From Bacillus_BD sp963765265 (GTDB lineage Bacteria; Bacillota; Bacilli; Bacillales; Cytobacillaceae), in NCBI GenBank assembly GCA_963765265.1, contig CAVXVN010000003.1:62001-126000 (forward strand): a stretch of DNA of 64,000 nucleotides, given 5' to 3'. Shown here piece after piece: positions 18,542-31,586 of this stretch. The notes below the pieces were generated by a model. It saw only the letters and a list, made by a program, of their open reading frames with translations, was not told the origin of the DNA and did no database searches. Within the stretch, counting starts at the first letter, position 1. Each line of letters starts with the position of its first letter. The translations under genes were made by a program, and so were the position numbers.

Positions 18542-18570
18542 TTTGCATCTGGTAAAAATAATGATAAGAT
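18542..18570 (+). promoter_or_regulatory. Putative sigma-A promoter for mazEF
   Basis: TTTGCA (18542-18547) and TAAGAT (18565-18570) are separated by 17 bases and lie about 50 bases before the mazE start. Confidence 0.45.
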
Positions 18571-18620
18571 ATTAAATGGTAGAGTGAATTGATGTGTATT
18601 GATGGTGGAGGTGTCGAGTT

Positions 18621-18902
18621 GTGTCTGAGTCAAGTGTAACGACAGAGATTATGATAAAATTACCGCAACATCTTTTAAGTGAATTAGACGGTTTTGTCAA
18701 ACAAGAAAATGTGAATCGTAGTGAATTTATTTATCAAGCAACAAAAATGTATTTGCGTGAACGGAAAAAAAGACATATTCGTGAATCCATGAGACGGGGC
18801 TATATGGAAATGGCCAAAATTAATTTGACGATTGCATCTGAAGCATTTCAAGCAGAATATGAGGCAGAGCATACAGTTGAACGTCTAGTAAGCGGAGGCT
18901 AA
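18621..18902 (+). CDS. ndoAI: MazE-type antitoxin EndoAI (NdoAI)
   Basis: A ribbon-helix-helix antitoxin of 93 residues: TTEIMIKLPQHLLSELDGFV followed by NRSEFIYQATKMYLRERKK, with an acidic, helical C-terminus that wraps the toxin. It neutralises the NdoA RNase and represses the pair. It starts at a GTG preceded by GGTGGAGGTG and lies 4 bases upstream of the toxin gene, consistent with coupled expression. Confidence 0.95.
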   Translation: MSESSVTTEIMIKLPQHLLSELDGFVKQENVNRSEFIYQATKMYLRERKKRHIRESMRRGYMEMAKINLTIASEAFQAEYEAEHTVERLVSGG

Positions 18903-18906
18903 TTCT

Positions 18907-19257
18907 TTGATTGTCAAACGTGGAGACGTTTATTTTGCAGACCTTTCCCCAGTTGTTGGATCTGAACAAGGCGGGGTACGCCCTGTGCTCGTCATTCAAA
19001 ACAATATTGGGAATCGGTTTAGTCCCACAGTAATTATTGCAGCGATCACAGCACAAATACAAAAAGCAAAGTTGCCTACTCATGTTGAAATTGATGCGAA
19101 ACGTTACGGTTTTGAACGTGATTCAGTCATTCTGTTGGAACAAATTCGTACAATTGATAAGCAACGCCTAACTGATAAAATAACCCATCTTGATGATGAA
19201 ATGATGGAAAAGGTTGATGAAGCCTTGCAAATTAGTCTTGGTCTTATTGAATTTTAA
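18907..19257 (+). CDS. ndoA: MazF-type mRNA interferase EndoA (NdoA)
   Basis: A 116-residue toxin endoribonuclease almost identical in pattern to B. subtilis EndoA: VKRGDVYFADLSPVVGSEQGGVRPVLVIQN, SPTVIIAAITAQIQKAKLPTHVE, RDSVILLEQIRTIDKQRL. EndoA cleaves at UACAU. The start is a TTG at 18907. In B. subtilis the sigB regulatory operon follows directly; here a terminator follows and then tex. Confidence 0.96.
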   Translation: MIVKRGDVYFADLSPVVGSEQGGVRPVLVIQNNIGNRFSPTVIIAAITAQIQKAKLPTHVEIDAKRYGFERDSVILLEQIRTIDKQRLTDKITHLDDEMMEKVDEALQISLGLIEF

Positions 19258-19272
19258 ATAAAGTCTAAACAT

Positions 19273-19299
19273 AACGCTCTTAAAATAGGGGCGTTTTTT
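19273..19299 (+). terminator. Terminator after mazEF
   Basis: AACGCTC pairs with GGGCGTT (one G-U) and is followed by TTTTTT, 15 bases after the ndoA stop. Confidence 0.75.
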
Positions 19300-19486
19300 A
19301 TTTGCAAAAAATAGGAAAACGCTAATGATGGTTAGACTAAAAAACGGAGTGGAAATGATGAGTAAGATTTGAAGATAGAAAGATAACAGCAATAACTTTT
19401 ATTTCCAAAATCCAGCTGGATACAGGTGTATCAAAAGCTGTAATTTGTTAAAATAATAAGTATATTAAACACTGGAGGCTGTACGA

Positions 19487-21667
19487 TTGGAAAAAATGAT
19501 TGAAAAACAAGAAACGCTGTATCAATTAGTTGCATCGGAACAATCACTCAATGTTAAACAGGTGAAAACTGTGATTGCCATGCTGGACGAAGGAAACACG
19601 GTGCCGTTTATTGCCCGATATCGAAAAGAGAAAACAGGATCATTGGATGAAGTGCAAATTCGCGATATTATGGAAAGATGGCAATACATACAAAACTTGG
19701 AACAACGGAAAGAGGAAGTAATTCGACTGATTGAGGAGCAGGGGAAATTAACGGCTGAACTCGAACTGAAAATATCGGGAGCTGTAAAACTGCAAGAGGT
19801 TGAGGACTTCTACCGCCCGTACAAACAAAAAAGACGAACAAAGGCGACGATTGCGAAGGAAAAAGGTCTCGAACCATTTGCGCAGTGGATATTGACCTTC
19901 CCTACCAAGGGATCGTTAGAGGAAGAAGCGAGTAAGTTCCTATCGGATGAAAAGGAAGTATTCGAAATCGCTGATGTTCTAACAGGTGCAAAAGATATTA
20001 TTGCAGAATGGGTTTCTGATGAAGCGGAAAGTCGTAAATGGATTAGAAGAGAAACCAGTAAAACAGGAATCATTGAAGCAACTGTAAAGGACTCTGTTAA
20101 AGATGAAAAGCAGGTTTATGAAATGTACTATTCGTATGAGGAACCTGTTAACAAGATTGTCCCTCATCGAATTTTGGCCTTGAATCGTGGAGAAAAAGAA
20201 GGGATTCTTCGAGTTTCGATCAAGCCAGACATAGAATTTATCCTTAAGTATTTAAATAAGAAGTGGATTAATAATTCTAGTTCCATTTCTGCTACTATTG
20301 TTTCAGAGGCGATTGAAGATGGATATAAACGGCTTATCCAGCCATCCATTGAAAGAGAAATTCACAGTGAGCTGACAGAAAGGGCAGAAGAACAGGCGAT
20401 CCATATCTTTTCTGAGAATCTTCGCAATCTATTGTTGCAACCTCCTTTAAAAGGGAAAGTGGTGCTAGGTGTTGACCCTGCGTATCGGACTGGCTGTAAA
20501 TTGGCTGTTGTTGATGAAACAGGTAAGGTATTAGCAATCGATTTAATCTATCCACATCCGCCAGTTTCAAAAGTAAAAGAGGCGAAGGAAAAATTCATTA
20601 CATTAATTAGGGAATATAATGTAGAAATGGTAGCAATTGGTAATGGAACAGCTTCGCGGGAGTCAGAACAATTTGTAGCTGATATTATAAAGGAATTATC
20701 TGAAGAAGTATTCTATATAATCGTGAATGAGGCAGGGGCAAGTGTTTACTCAGCTTCTGATATAGCGAGAGAGGAATTTCCAGATTTCCATGTAGAAGAG
20801 AGAAGTGCCGTTTCGATTGCGCGACGCCTTCAAGATCCATTAGCTGAATTAGTGAAAATTGATCCTAAATCGGTTGGGGTTGGACAATATCAACATGATG
20901 TATCGCAAAAGAAGCTATCTGAATCGCTTACGTTTGTAGTCGAAACAGCGGTTAACCAGGTAGGGGTAAATGTAAATACAGCATCTCCTTCCTTGTTACA
21001 ATATGTTTCAGGTCTTTCAAAAACTGTTGCAAACAATATTGTGAAAAAGAGGGAAGAGGAAGGTAAGTTTGCGACAAGAACTCAATTAAAGAAGATCCCT
21101 CGTTTGGGATCAAAGACATTTGAACAGGCAATTGGGTTTTTAAGGGTAATTGATGGAAATGAACCATTAGATCGGACGGATATTCATCCCGAGAATTATG
21201 GGGCAGTTAAAAGTTTACTTCAATCACTAGGTTTCAAATCGGCAGATCTTGGAACTGAGGAGTTAAAGAAAGCACTTTTAACGATTGATCTACAGAAAAC
21301 AGCTGAATCATTAAATATTGGCGAACTTACATTAAAAGATATAATAGAAGCTTTAATGAAACCAGAAAGAGATCCTCGTGATGATTTACCAACTCCATTG
21401 CTTAAAAAAGATGTACTTAAGCTAGATGATTTAAAAGCAGGCATGGAGCTACAGGGTACTGTTCGCAATGTGGTAGACTTCGGTGCCTTTGTTGATATTG
21501 GGGTAAAGCAAGATGGGCTTGTGCATATTTCTAAACTAAGCCGAAAATTTGTCAAGCATCCCCTTGATATCGTTTCGGTGGGTGATGTGGTTACTGTTTG
21601 GGTAGATTCGATTGATATGAATAAAGGAAGAGTCGCATTAACGATGCTGTCACCGACTGAAGCCTAA
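19487..21667 (+). CDS. tex: Tex family RNA-binding transcription accessory protein
   Basis: A 726-residue Tex/YdcI protein. Visible domains: an N-terminal helical domain (VPFIARYRKEKTGSLDEVQIRDI), a YqgF/RuvC-like core (VVLGVDPAYRTGCKLAVVD), helix-hairpin-helix units around VNVNTASPSLLQYVSGL and FATRTQLKKIPRLG, and a C-terminal S1 RNA-binding domain (GMELQGTVRNVVDFGAFVDIGVKQDGLVHIS). It starts at a TTG 8 bases after GGAGG; the ATG at 19496 is too far from it. Tex associates with RNA polymerase or stalled transcripts in other bacteria. Position before cmpA-ydcK is as in B. subtilis. Confidence 0.95.
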   Translation: MEKMIEKQETLYQLVASEQSLNVKQVKTVIAMLDEGNTVPFIARYRKEKTGSLDEVQIRDIMERWQYIQNLEQRKEEVIRLIEEQGKLTAELELKISGAVKLQEVEDFYRPYKQKRRTKATIAKEKGLEPFAQWILTFPTKGSLEEEASKFLSDEKEVFEIADVLTGAKDIIAEWVSDEAESRKWIRRETSKTGIIEATVKDSVKDEKQVYEMYYSYEEPVNKIVPHRILALNRGEKEGILRVSIKPDIEFILKYLNKKWINNSSSISATIVSEAIEDGYKRLIQPSIEREIHSELTERAEEQAIHIFSENLRNLLLQPPLKGKVVLGVDPAYRTGCKLAVVDETGKVLAIDLIYPHPPVSKVKEAKEKFITLIREYNVEMVAIGNGTASRESEQFVADIIKELSEEVFYIIVNEAGASVYSASDIAREEFPDFHVEERSAVSIARRLQDPLAELVKIDPKSVGVGQYQHDVSQKKLSESLTFVVETAVNQVGVNVNTASPSLLQYVSGLSKTVANNIVKKREEEGKFATRTQLKKIPRLGSKTFEQAIGFLRVIDGNEPLDRTDIHPENYGAVKSLLQSLGFKSADLGTEELKKALLTIDLQKTAESLNIGELTLKDIIEALMKPERDPRDDLPTPLLKKDVLKLDDLKAGMELQGTVRNVVDFGAFVDIGVKQDGLVHISKLSRKFVKHPLDIVSVGDVVTVWVDSIDMNKGRVALTMLSPTEA

Positions 21668-21762
21668 TACAAATAACTGATGCATCATACATCGTCCTAT
21701 TAGTTGTTCTGAGATAGGACGATGTTTTTCCTAATCAGCAGATCAAAGAGTGATGACTACAT

Positions 21763-21873
21763 CTAAATATGCTTTTTTTTATAGAAAAACCAACATTGAT
21801 TTAACAATTTGATTTGATAACGATCTTTTTCGTAAAAGGCTTTTTGTATCTTATTCTGAAACCAAGTAGGCAT
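21763..21873 (-). CDS. cmpA: Cortex morphogenetic protein CmpA
   Basis: A 36-residue protein, MPTWFQNKIQKAFYEKDR.. ending in a WFFYKKKH segment, closely matching the pattern of B. subtilis CmpA. CmpA works with ClpXP in quality control of SpoIVA during spore coat and cortex assembly. The open frame extends further upstream, but the ATG at 21873 has GGGAGG about 7 bases before it and matches CmpA length. It sits between tex and sprT-like ydcK on the opposite strand, exactly as in B. subtilis, and implies the organism sporulates. Confidence 0.9.
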   Translation of the reverse strand: MPTWFQNKIQKAFYEKDRYQIKLLNQCWFFYKKKHI

Positions 21874-21971
21874 ATGATTTACCTCCCAGACTAAGATATT
21901 CTTTAAGTATCTATAGTCTATGCAAAAATAGGTTGTCATGTTCATCATGATGTAAAAAGGAGTTTAGAGAC

Positions 21972-22433
21972 GTGAATGATCAAGAATTGCAAAGCATAGT
22001 TGAAGAAATATCTAAGGATTTTTTTAATAAGGATTTCATCCATCAAGCTTTATTTAATCCAAGACTTATAACAACAGGTGGCCGTTATTTATTATATAGC
22101 CATAATATTGAAATAAATAAAAAATATTTGGATCAGTTAGGTATGGACGAATTGATTAGTATTATTAAACATGAATTGTGCCACTATCATCTTCATCAAG
22201 AGGGAAAGGGGTATAAGCATAGAGATAAGGATTTTAAAGAGTTGCTTCAAAAAGTTGGTGGTTCGAGATATTGTTCACCTCTACCAGAATCTTCGGTAAA
22301 AAGAAGAGAAAATAGAATTCTAACCTATATTTGCATAGAATGCAGTGATGTTTATATACGAAAAAAGAAGCTTGATACAAAAAGATATGTGTGTGGAAGT
22401 TGTCGAGGGAAATTGATTCTTAAAGAAGTTTGA
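21972..22433 (+). CDS. SprT-like zinc metalloprotease-family protein YdcK
   Basis: A 153-residue SprT family protein. It has the metalloprotease-like motif IIKHELCHYHLHQEGKGYKHRDKDF (about residues 60-85) and a C-terminal zinc ribbon, YICIECSDVYIRKKK..YVCGSCRGKL, with four cysteines. Proteolytic activity is not shown for the Bacillus members. It starts at a GTG preceded by AAAGGAG. Confidence 0.92.
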   Translation: MNDQELQSIVEEISKDFFNKDFIHQALFNPRLITTGGRYLLYSHNIEINKKYLDQLGMDELISIIKHELCHYHLHQEGKGYKHRDKDFKELLQKVGGSRYCSPLPESSVKRRENRILTYICIECSDVYIRKKKLDTKRYVCGSCRGKLILKEV

Positions 22434-22521
22434 CGAGAGTCTCAATTGATGGTATATTTTTATCCCATGATTACTTTGGAAACTTTGTTTCTTCGTAAAT
22501 ATGAAAAAAAATAATTTTTAC

Positions 22522-22550
22522 TTGACTTTCAGTAAGACGGTAAATATAAT
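22522..22550 (+). promoter_or_regulatory. Promoter of the tRNA/rRNA block
   Basis: TTGACT (22522-22527), a 17-base spacer, and TATAAT (22545-22550), about 50 bases before the first tRNA. A strong sigma-A match. Confidence 0.85.
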
Positions 22551-22603
22551 ATAAAGAGTCGATATGACATACATTTGTTTTTTGCAAGAAATTAATTTGC
22601 TAT

Positions 22604-22678
22604 TCCGCAGTAGCTCAGTGGTAGAGCAATCGGCTGTTAACCGATCGGTCGTAGGTTCGAGTCCTACCTGCGGAGCCA
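22604..22678 (+). tRNA. tRNA-Asn (GTT)
   Basis: Complete cloverleaf: acceptor TCCGCAG/CTGCGGA, anticodon GTT in GGCTGTTAACC, T arm GGTTCGAGTCC. Encoded CCA. First tRNA of the block. Confidence 0.97.
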
Positions 22679-22683
22679 ATATC

Positions 22684-22774
22684 GGGGAAGTACTCAAGAG
22701 GCTGAAGAGGCGCCCCTGCTAAGGGTGTAGGTCGCGTAAGCGGCGCGAGGGTTCAAATCCCTCCTTCTCCGCCA
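22684..22774 (+). tRNA. tRNA-Ser (GCT)
   Basis: Acceptor GGGGAAG/CTTCTCC (one G-U), anticodon GCT, long variable arm typical of tRNA-Ser, encoded CCA. Confidence 0.96.
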
Positions 22775-22789
22775 TTATTTAATAATTAG

Positions 22790-22861
22790 GGCCCCTTGGT
22801 CAAGCGGTTAAGACACCGCCCTTTCACGGCGGTAACACGGGTTCGAATCCCGTAGGGGTCA
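22790..22861 (+). tRNA. tRNA-Glu (TTC)
   Basis: Acceptor GGCCCCT/AGGGGTC, anticodon TTC in CCCTTTCACGG. The 3' CCA is not encoded (A followed by CTT). Confidence 0.96.
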
Positions 22862-22904
22862 CTTGAAAATATCTATATTATTGATATTTCTTCCAAAAAA
22901 ATAT

Positions 22905-22981
22905 GGTCCGGTAGTTCAGTTGGTTAGAATGCCTGCCTGTCACGCAGGAGGTCGCGGGTTCGAGTCCCGTCCGGACCGCCA
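22905..22981 (+). tRNA. tRNA-Asp (GTC)
   Basis: Acceptor GGTCCGG/CCGGACC, anticodon GTC in GCCTGTCACGC, encoded CCA. Confidence 0.97.
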
Positions 22982-22994
22982 TATTTTAAATTAT

Positions 22995-23069
22995 TGGGCT
23001 ATAGCCAAGCGGTAAGGCAACGGATTTTGATTCCGTCATGCGAAGGTTCGAATCCTTCTAGCCCAGCCA
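22995..23069 (+). tRNA. tRNA-Gln (TTG)
   Basis: Acceptor TGGGCTA/TAGCCCA, anticodon TTG in GATTTTGATTC, encoded CCA. Confidence 0.96.
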
Positions 23070-23108
23070 TTTTTGTTCAACAAAGACATGATGAAAATAT
23101 TTTATAAT

Positions 23109-23184
23109 GAGCCATTAGCTCAGTTGGTAGAGCATCTGACTTTTAATCAGAGGGTCGCAGGTTCGAATCCTGCATAACTCACCA
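23109..23184 (+). tRNA. tRNA-Lys (TTT) with two acceptor mismatches
   Basis: Anticodon TTT in GACTTTTAATC, D and T arms intact, encoded CCA. The acceptor pairs GAGCCAT with ATAACTC, giving two adjacent C-A mismatches where tRNA-Lys normally has ATGGCTC. This may impair folding unless it is a sequence error. Confidence 0.88.
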
Positions 23185-23189
23185 TTATT

Positions 23190-23274
23190 GCGGGTGTGGC
23201 GGAATTGGCAGACGCACTAGACTTAGGATCTAGCGCCGCAAGGCGTGGGGGTTCAACTCCCTTCACCCGCACCA
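23190..23274 (+). tRNA. tRNA-Leu (TAG)
   Basis: Acceptor GCGGGTG/CACCCGC, anticodon TAG in GACTTAGGATC, long variable arm, encoded CCA. Confidence 0.96.
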
Positions 23275-23330
23275 AAAATTACCTTGTTAGATTTGTTTAA
23301 TAGACTGCTTTAATGTCGAATGATTATCAT

Positions 23331-23417
<87 letters not shown>

Positions 23418-23427
23418 AAAAAAGTAC

Positions 23428-23456
23428 TTGACATTAAAATATGAATTTGATAAGAT
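23428..23456 (+). promoter_or_regulatory. Internal promoter before tRNA-Arg and the rRNA operon
   Basis: TTGACA (23428-23433), 17-base spacer, TAAGAT (23451-23456), in the 70-base gap between tRNA-Leu and tRNA-Arg. It could drive Arg-Pro-Gly and the rRNA genes independently of the upstream promoter. Confidence 0.8.
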
Positions 23457-23488
23457 AATAAAGTCGCTTTGAAGCGCATCTAGAAAAT

Positions 23489-23565
23489 GCGCCCGTAGCT
23501 CAATTGGATAGAGCATCTGACTACGAATCAGAAGGTTGTAGGTTCGACTCCTGTCGGGCGCACCA
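23489..23565 (+). tRNA. tRNA-Arg (ACG)
   Basis: Acceptor GCGCCCG/CGGGCGC, anticodon ACG in GACTACGAATC, encoded CCA. Confidence 0.97.
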
Positions 23566-23570
23566 TATTA

Positions 23571-23647
23571 CGGGAAGTAGCTCAGCTTGGTAGAGCACTT
23601 GGTTTGGGACCAAGGGGTCGCAGGTTCGAATCCTGTCTTCCCGACCA
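23571..23647 (+). tRNA. tRNA-Pro (TGG)
   Basis: Acceptor CGGGAAG/CTTCCCG, anticodon TGG in GTTTGGGAC, encoded CCA. Confidence 0.96.
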
Positions 23648-23670
23648 GAAAGTCTTTTAATATTATATAT

Positions 23671-23744
23671 GCGGGTGTAGTTTAGTGGTAAAACCTCAGC
23701 CTTCCAAGCTGATGATGAGAGTTCGATTCTCTTCACCCGCTCCA
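23671..23744 (+). tRNA. tRNA-Gly (TCC)
   Basis: Acceptor GCGGGTG/CACCCGC, anticodon TCC in CCTTCCAAGC, encoded CCA. Last tRNA before the 16S gene. Confidence 0.96.
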
Positions 23745-23756
23745 AATTTTATTGCT

Positions 23757-23787
23757 CTTTGAAAACTAAACAAACAAAAACGTCAAC
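23757..23787 (+). other. 16S rRNA processing stem, 5' arm
   Basis: The leader CTTTGAAAACTAAAC..GTCAAC is complementary over about 30 bases to GTTGACG..GTTTAGTTTTGAGG at 25438-25468 after the 16S gene. Together they form the long stem normally cut by RNase III. Confidence 0.75.
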
Positions 23788-23842
23788 GTTTTAAATTTTA
23801 GTACCTTTTTTAAAAAGGCAACAATTGAGCAAGTCAAACAAT

Positions 23843-25401
<1,559 letters not shown>

Positions 25402-25437
25402 TTACGGAAAACTTTGGTTTATACCAAAGTTAAATAA

Positions 25438-25468
25438 GTTGACGCTTTTTGTTTGTTTAGTTTTGAGG
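25438..25468 (+). other. 16S rRNA processing stem, 3' arm
   Basis: Complementary to the leader at 23757-23787. The 16S-23S spacer contains no tRNA gene. Confidence 0.75.
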
Positions 25469-25575
25469 GAGTAATTCCTCAAGAATACTTTGTTCTTGAA
25501 AACTAGATAATGCAATGAAGAAGAAAGAAAACCGAGTAATCGCCACAATATATTTTTCTTGTTTTTTAAAAACAT

Positions 25576-28509
<2,934 letters not shown>

Positions 28510-28588
28510 ATTTAAGTCTGATTACAACGTTCTAATTCTTCTTCAGCATTATCTAGTTTTGAGGGAACAAACCTTCAGAATAAAATAG

Positions 28589-28705
<117 letters not shown>

Positions 28706-28724
28706 TGTATTATTATTATATCGT

Positions 28725-28798
<74 letters not shown>

Positions 28799-28801
28799 TC
28801 A

Positions 28802-28840
28802 AAAAAAGTGGCTTAACCCAAGAGGTTAAGCCACTTTTTT
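28802..28840 (+). terminator. Terminator of the rRNA operon
   Basis: AAAAAAGTGGCTTAACC pairs perfectly with GGTTAAGCCACTTTTTT around a five-base loop, directly after tRNA-fMet. Confidence 0.93.
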
Positions 28841-29103
28841 CTATTTGGGAAACGGAAAGAATCACTTTAAACTTAACTGTTTTTGAGAAACTCAAATTGT
28901 ATCGACATAAAATAGGGCAAGTGTTATCCTTTAAATATAGAAACAAAATAATTATATAATTTCAACCATCCCATTTACTTTTAGATAGAGATCAGTTGAT
29001 AATTCTTTATGAAATATAGGGTCAATCTAGTGTTAGCGAGTCATTCTAAGAATTCTACTCATTTCGCATGAAACACCAAATGAAAAGGAAAGGAATGATA
29101 AAA

Positions 29104-30885
29104 ATGAAAGCGTTTAAAAAGCTTAAAGACAGGCTCAAAGGATTAACCGATGCCATTGCCCGTTTTCCGTTAACGACTGTATTCCTTTTAGCAGCAGCAA
29201 TCATTAATGCTTATGATATTAGCACAGAAAAGACCATTTCTAAGTATCTTTTAACATTTGTTGTTGGTGCGTTTCTAAGCGCTGTAGCACAGGTTGCTTA
29301 TGAGCGGTATTTTAATAAATTTTCCACTCGTATCGTTTTAATGGGTGTAGTTATTTTGTTAACTGCTGGATATTACTTGATTATTATGCAGGCACCAAGT
29401 TTAAGTCTAGAAATAGAGATAAGAACTGCAGTTGCTTTATTTGGACTCCTAATTGCCTTCATGTGGGTACCTGTTATTAAAAGCAAGATAAGTTTTAATA
29501 GTAGTTTTATGATCTCATTTAAATCTCTTTTTAATTCTTTGTTCTTCTCTGGTGTTATTTTTGCAGGGATCAGTATAATCCTAACAGCGATTAACCAGTT
29601 GATTTTTACGATTGATCATACAGCTTATCCGCATACTGTAAATATTGTTTTTATTATATTTGCACCGATGTATTTTCTATCCCTCATTCCGATATTTCCA
29701 GGAGTGAAAAACAATTCAAAGAATCAAGAAAAGATGGATCTTCAAAAAGAATCCATAGACGAGTCAGCACATTGTCCGAAGTTTTTAGAAGTTCTTATTT
29801 CCTATATCCTTATTCCACTCATTGCTGTTTTCACTTTAATCTTAGTGATTTATATCATTAAAAATATTGGTGGTGAATTCTGGACAGATAACTTATTAGA
29901 ACCCATGCTCGTTTCCTATGCTATTACGGTTATTCTAGTGTATATATTAGCTAGTGAAATCGAAAACAAGTTTACGGCATTTTTCAGAAAGGTTTTTCCA
30001 AAAGTGCTAGTGCCTATCGTTCTTTTTCAGATTACTTCATCGATATTAAGTCTAGCTGATACAGGAGTGACGCATACACGTTATTATGTCATATTGTTTG
30101 GTCTATTCGCTGCTGTTTCAGGTATTTTATTGAGCTTTTTACCTGTGCGAAAAAATGGTGTGATTGCAGCTCTATTGATTGTTTTTGCAACTATTTCAAT
30201 TGTACCTCCAGTAGATGCATTCACTGTAAGCCGAAGTAGTCAAACCAATACGCTTAAAAATGTACTTGAGCAAAATAATATGCTTGAAAATAATAAGATC
30301 CTGCCAAATGAATCCATCTCTAACAAGGATAAACAGACGATTACGAATGCTATCAATTATTTGAGCAGGATGGAATACACAAAGAAAATTGCTTGGCTAC
30401 CAGATGATTTCAATGCATATGAGGATTTTTCTGATACTTTTGGTTTTAAAGAGTATCAAGATCCTGACAATTACAATCAAGGGGTTTACCTTAGTATTGA
30501 GCAGTTCACTCCAATTAATATCACAGGGTATGATACCTTTGTTCAAACCGATATTTATATGTCCGACCAAAATAGAAAGGAAACGATTTTTGACATTGAA
30601 AAAGACGGTAAAAAGTACACCTTATTAAGAGATTTTAAAGAGGATCAAATGGATCTAACATTAATGGGGGAGAACCAAGAGCTTATTAGATTTAAGACAC
30701 AAGAAATCTATGATAAGTTTTACAATTATAATTCAATGAAGAGTCTTATATCGGTAGAGGAAGCGACCTTCACAAAGGAAAATGATAACGCCAAAATGAC
30801 CATTGTGGTGCAAAATTTAGGAATTGACAAGACAAATGAAAAGTATAATAACGCATTATTATTCGTTTTTGTTCAGATTAAATAG
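29104..30885 (+). CDS. DUF4153 domain-containing membrane protein
   Basis: A roughly 593-residue membrane protein with about eleven hydrophobic segments in its first 390 residues and a soluble C-terminal part of about 200 residues outside the membrane. The order (LSLEIEIRTAVALFGLLIAFMW, then SPHTV-like loops and a second helix bundle) fits the DUF4153 family, whose role is unknown. Frame starts at 29068, 29095 and 29104 are all possible; GGAAAGG at 29087-29093 best fits the ATG at 29104. In B. subtilis thiL occupies the place between the rRNA operon and tsaE, so this gene is a lineage-specific replacement. A terminator follows at 30924-30956. Confidence 0.75.
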   Translation: MKAFKKLKDRLKGLTDAIARFPLTTVFLLAAAIINAYDISTEKTISKYLLTFVVGAFLSAVAQVAYERYFNKFSTRIVLMGVVILLTAGYYLIIMQAPSLSLEIEIRTAVALFGLLIAFMWVPVIKSKISFNSSFMISFKSLFNSLFFSGVIFAGISIILTAINQLIFTIDHTAYPHTVNIVFIIFAPMYFLSLIPIFPGVKNNSKNQEKMDLQKESIDESAHCPKFLEVLISYILIPLIAVFTLILVIYIIKNIGGEFWTDNLLEPMLVSYAITVILVYILASEIENKFTAFFRKVFPKVLVPIVLFQITSSILSLADTGVTHTRYYVILFGLFAAVSGILLSFLPVRKNGVIAALLIVFATISIVPPVDAFTVSRSSQTNTLKNVLEQNNMLENNKILPNESISNKDKQTITNAINYLSRMEYTKKIAWLPDDFNAYEDFSDTFGFKEYQDPDNYNQGVYLSIEQFTPINITGYDTFVQTDIYMSDQNRKETIFDIEKDGKKYTLLRDFKEDQMDLTLMGENQELIRFKTQEIYDKFYNYNSMKSLISVEEATFTKENDNAKMTIVVQNLGIDKTNEKYNNALLFVFVQIK

Positions 30886-30923
30886 TGTTACATTACACAA
30901 AAAATAAATCGTATTTCAATGTG

Positions 30924-30956
30924 AACAAACGGACCATCTTCGTTCCGTTTGTTTTT
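30924..30956 (+). terminator. Terminator after DUF4153 gene
   Basis: AACAAACGGA pairs with TCCGTTTGTT across 10 bases and is followed by TTTCTTTT. Confidence 0.82.
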
Positions 30957-31130
30957 CTTTTATTTAAGTTTTTGCGTGCCTGTTTGAAAAATTTCATAGC
31001 TTGATTAATAAATCATGCTTTTGCTCTAGAGGGTGAAATCATGTAAACTTATACATAGATATTTTGTCTAATTAGGAATAGTAATGTGTTTTCTGTAAAA
31101 TGTCGTAACTAAGGTGATGTGAGTAGATAG

Positions 31131-31586
31131 ATGAATCAATATGAAATCATTTCAACAAAATTAGAAGATACACAGCTTTTTTCTGAACGATTGGCTTCCA
31201 GTCTTCAACCTGGTGACGTCATTACATTAGAAGGCGATCTAGGAGCAGGAAAGACAGCTTTTACAAAAGGATTGGCTGTTGGATTAGGGATTCAAAAGAA
31301 CGTGAATAGCCCTACTTTTACCATTATTAAAGAATATCAAGGAAAGATGCCTTTGTATCATATGGATGTTTATCGTCTTGAAGATTCATATGAAGATCTA
31401 GGTTTCGAAGAATATTTTAATGGAAACGGTGTAACTGTGATTGAATGGGCCCATATTATTGAAGAACAGCTACCGAATGAACGCTTAAATATTAATATCT
31501 ATCATCAAGGGAATGATTCTCGGAAATTGGTTATAAAGCCAACGGGAAAACGATATGAGCAATTATGTAAGGAGATTTTTGAATGA
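31131..31586 (+). CDS. tsaE: tRNA t6A threonylcarbamoyltransferase complex ATPase TsaE
   Basis: TsaE is the ATPase of the TsaB-TsaD-TsaE complex that makes t6A37 on ANN-decoding tRNAs. It has the P-loop LEGDLGAGKTAFTKGLA, the NSPTFTIIKEY switch, and HMDVYRLEDSYEDLGFEEYF, VTVIEWAHII. 151 residues. Its stop overlaps the tsaB start by four bases. Confidence 0.95.
   Translation: MNQYEIISTKLEDTQLFSERLASSLQPGDVITLEGDLGAGKTAFTKGLAVGLGIQKNVNSPTFTIIKEYQGKMPLYHMDVYRLEDSYEDLGFEEYFNGNGVTVIEWAHIIEEQLPNERLNINIYHQGNDSRKLVIKPTGKRYEQLCKEIFE

Larger units (their letters stand above)
18135..18620 (+). other. Gap where alr is expected; terminator and mazE promoter
   Basis: In B. subtilis alr lies between ydcC and ndoAI. 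This stretch has no open frame for it. It holds a terminator (AACAGGCTC / GAGCCTGTT, 18191-18220) and, near its end, a promoter-like pair TTTGCA-17-TAAGAT for mazE. I recognise nothing else. Confidence 0.6.
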
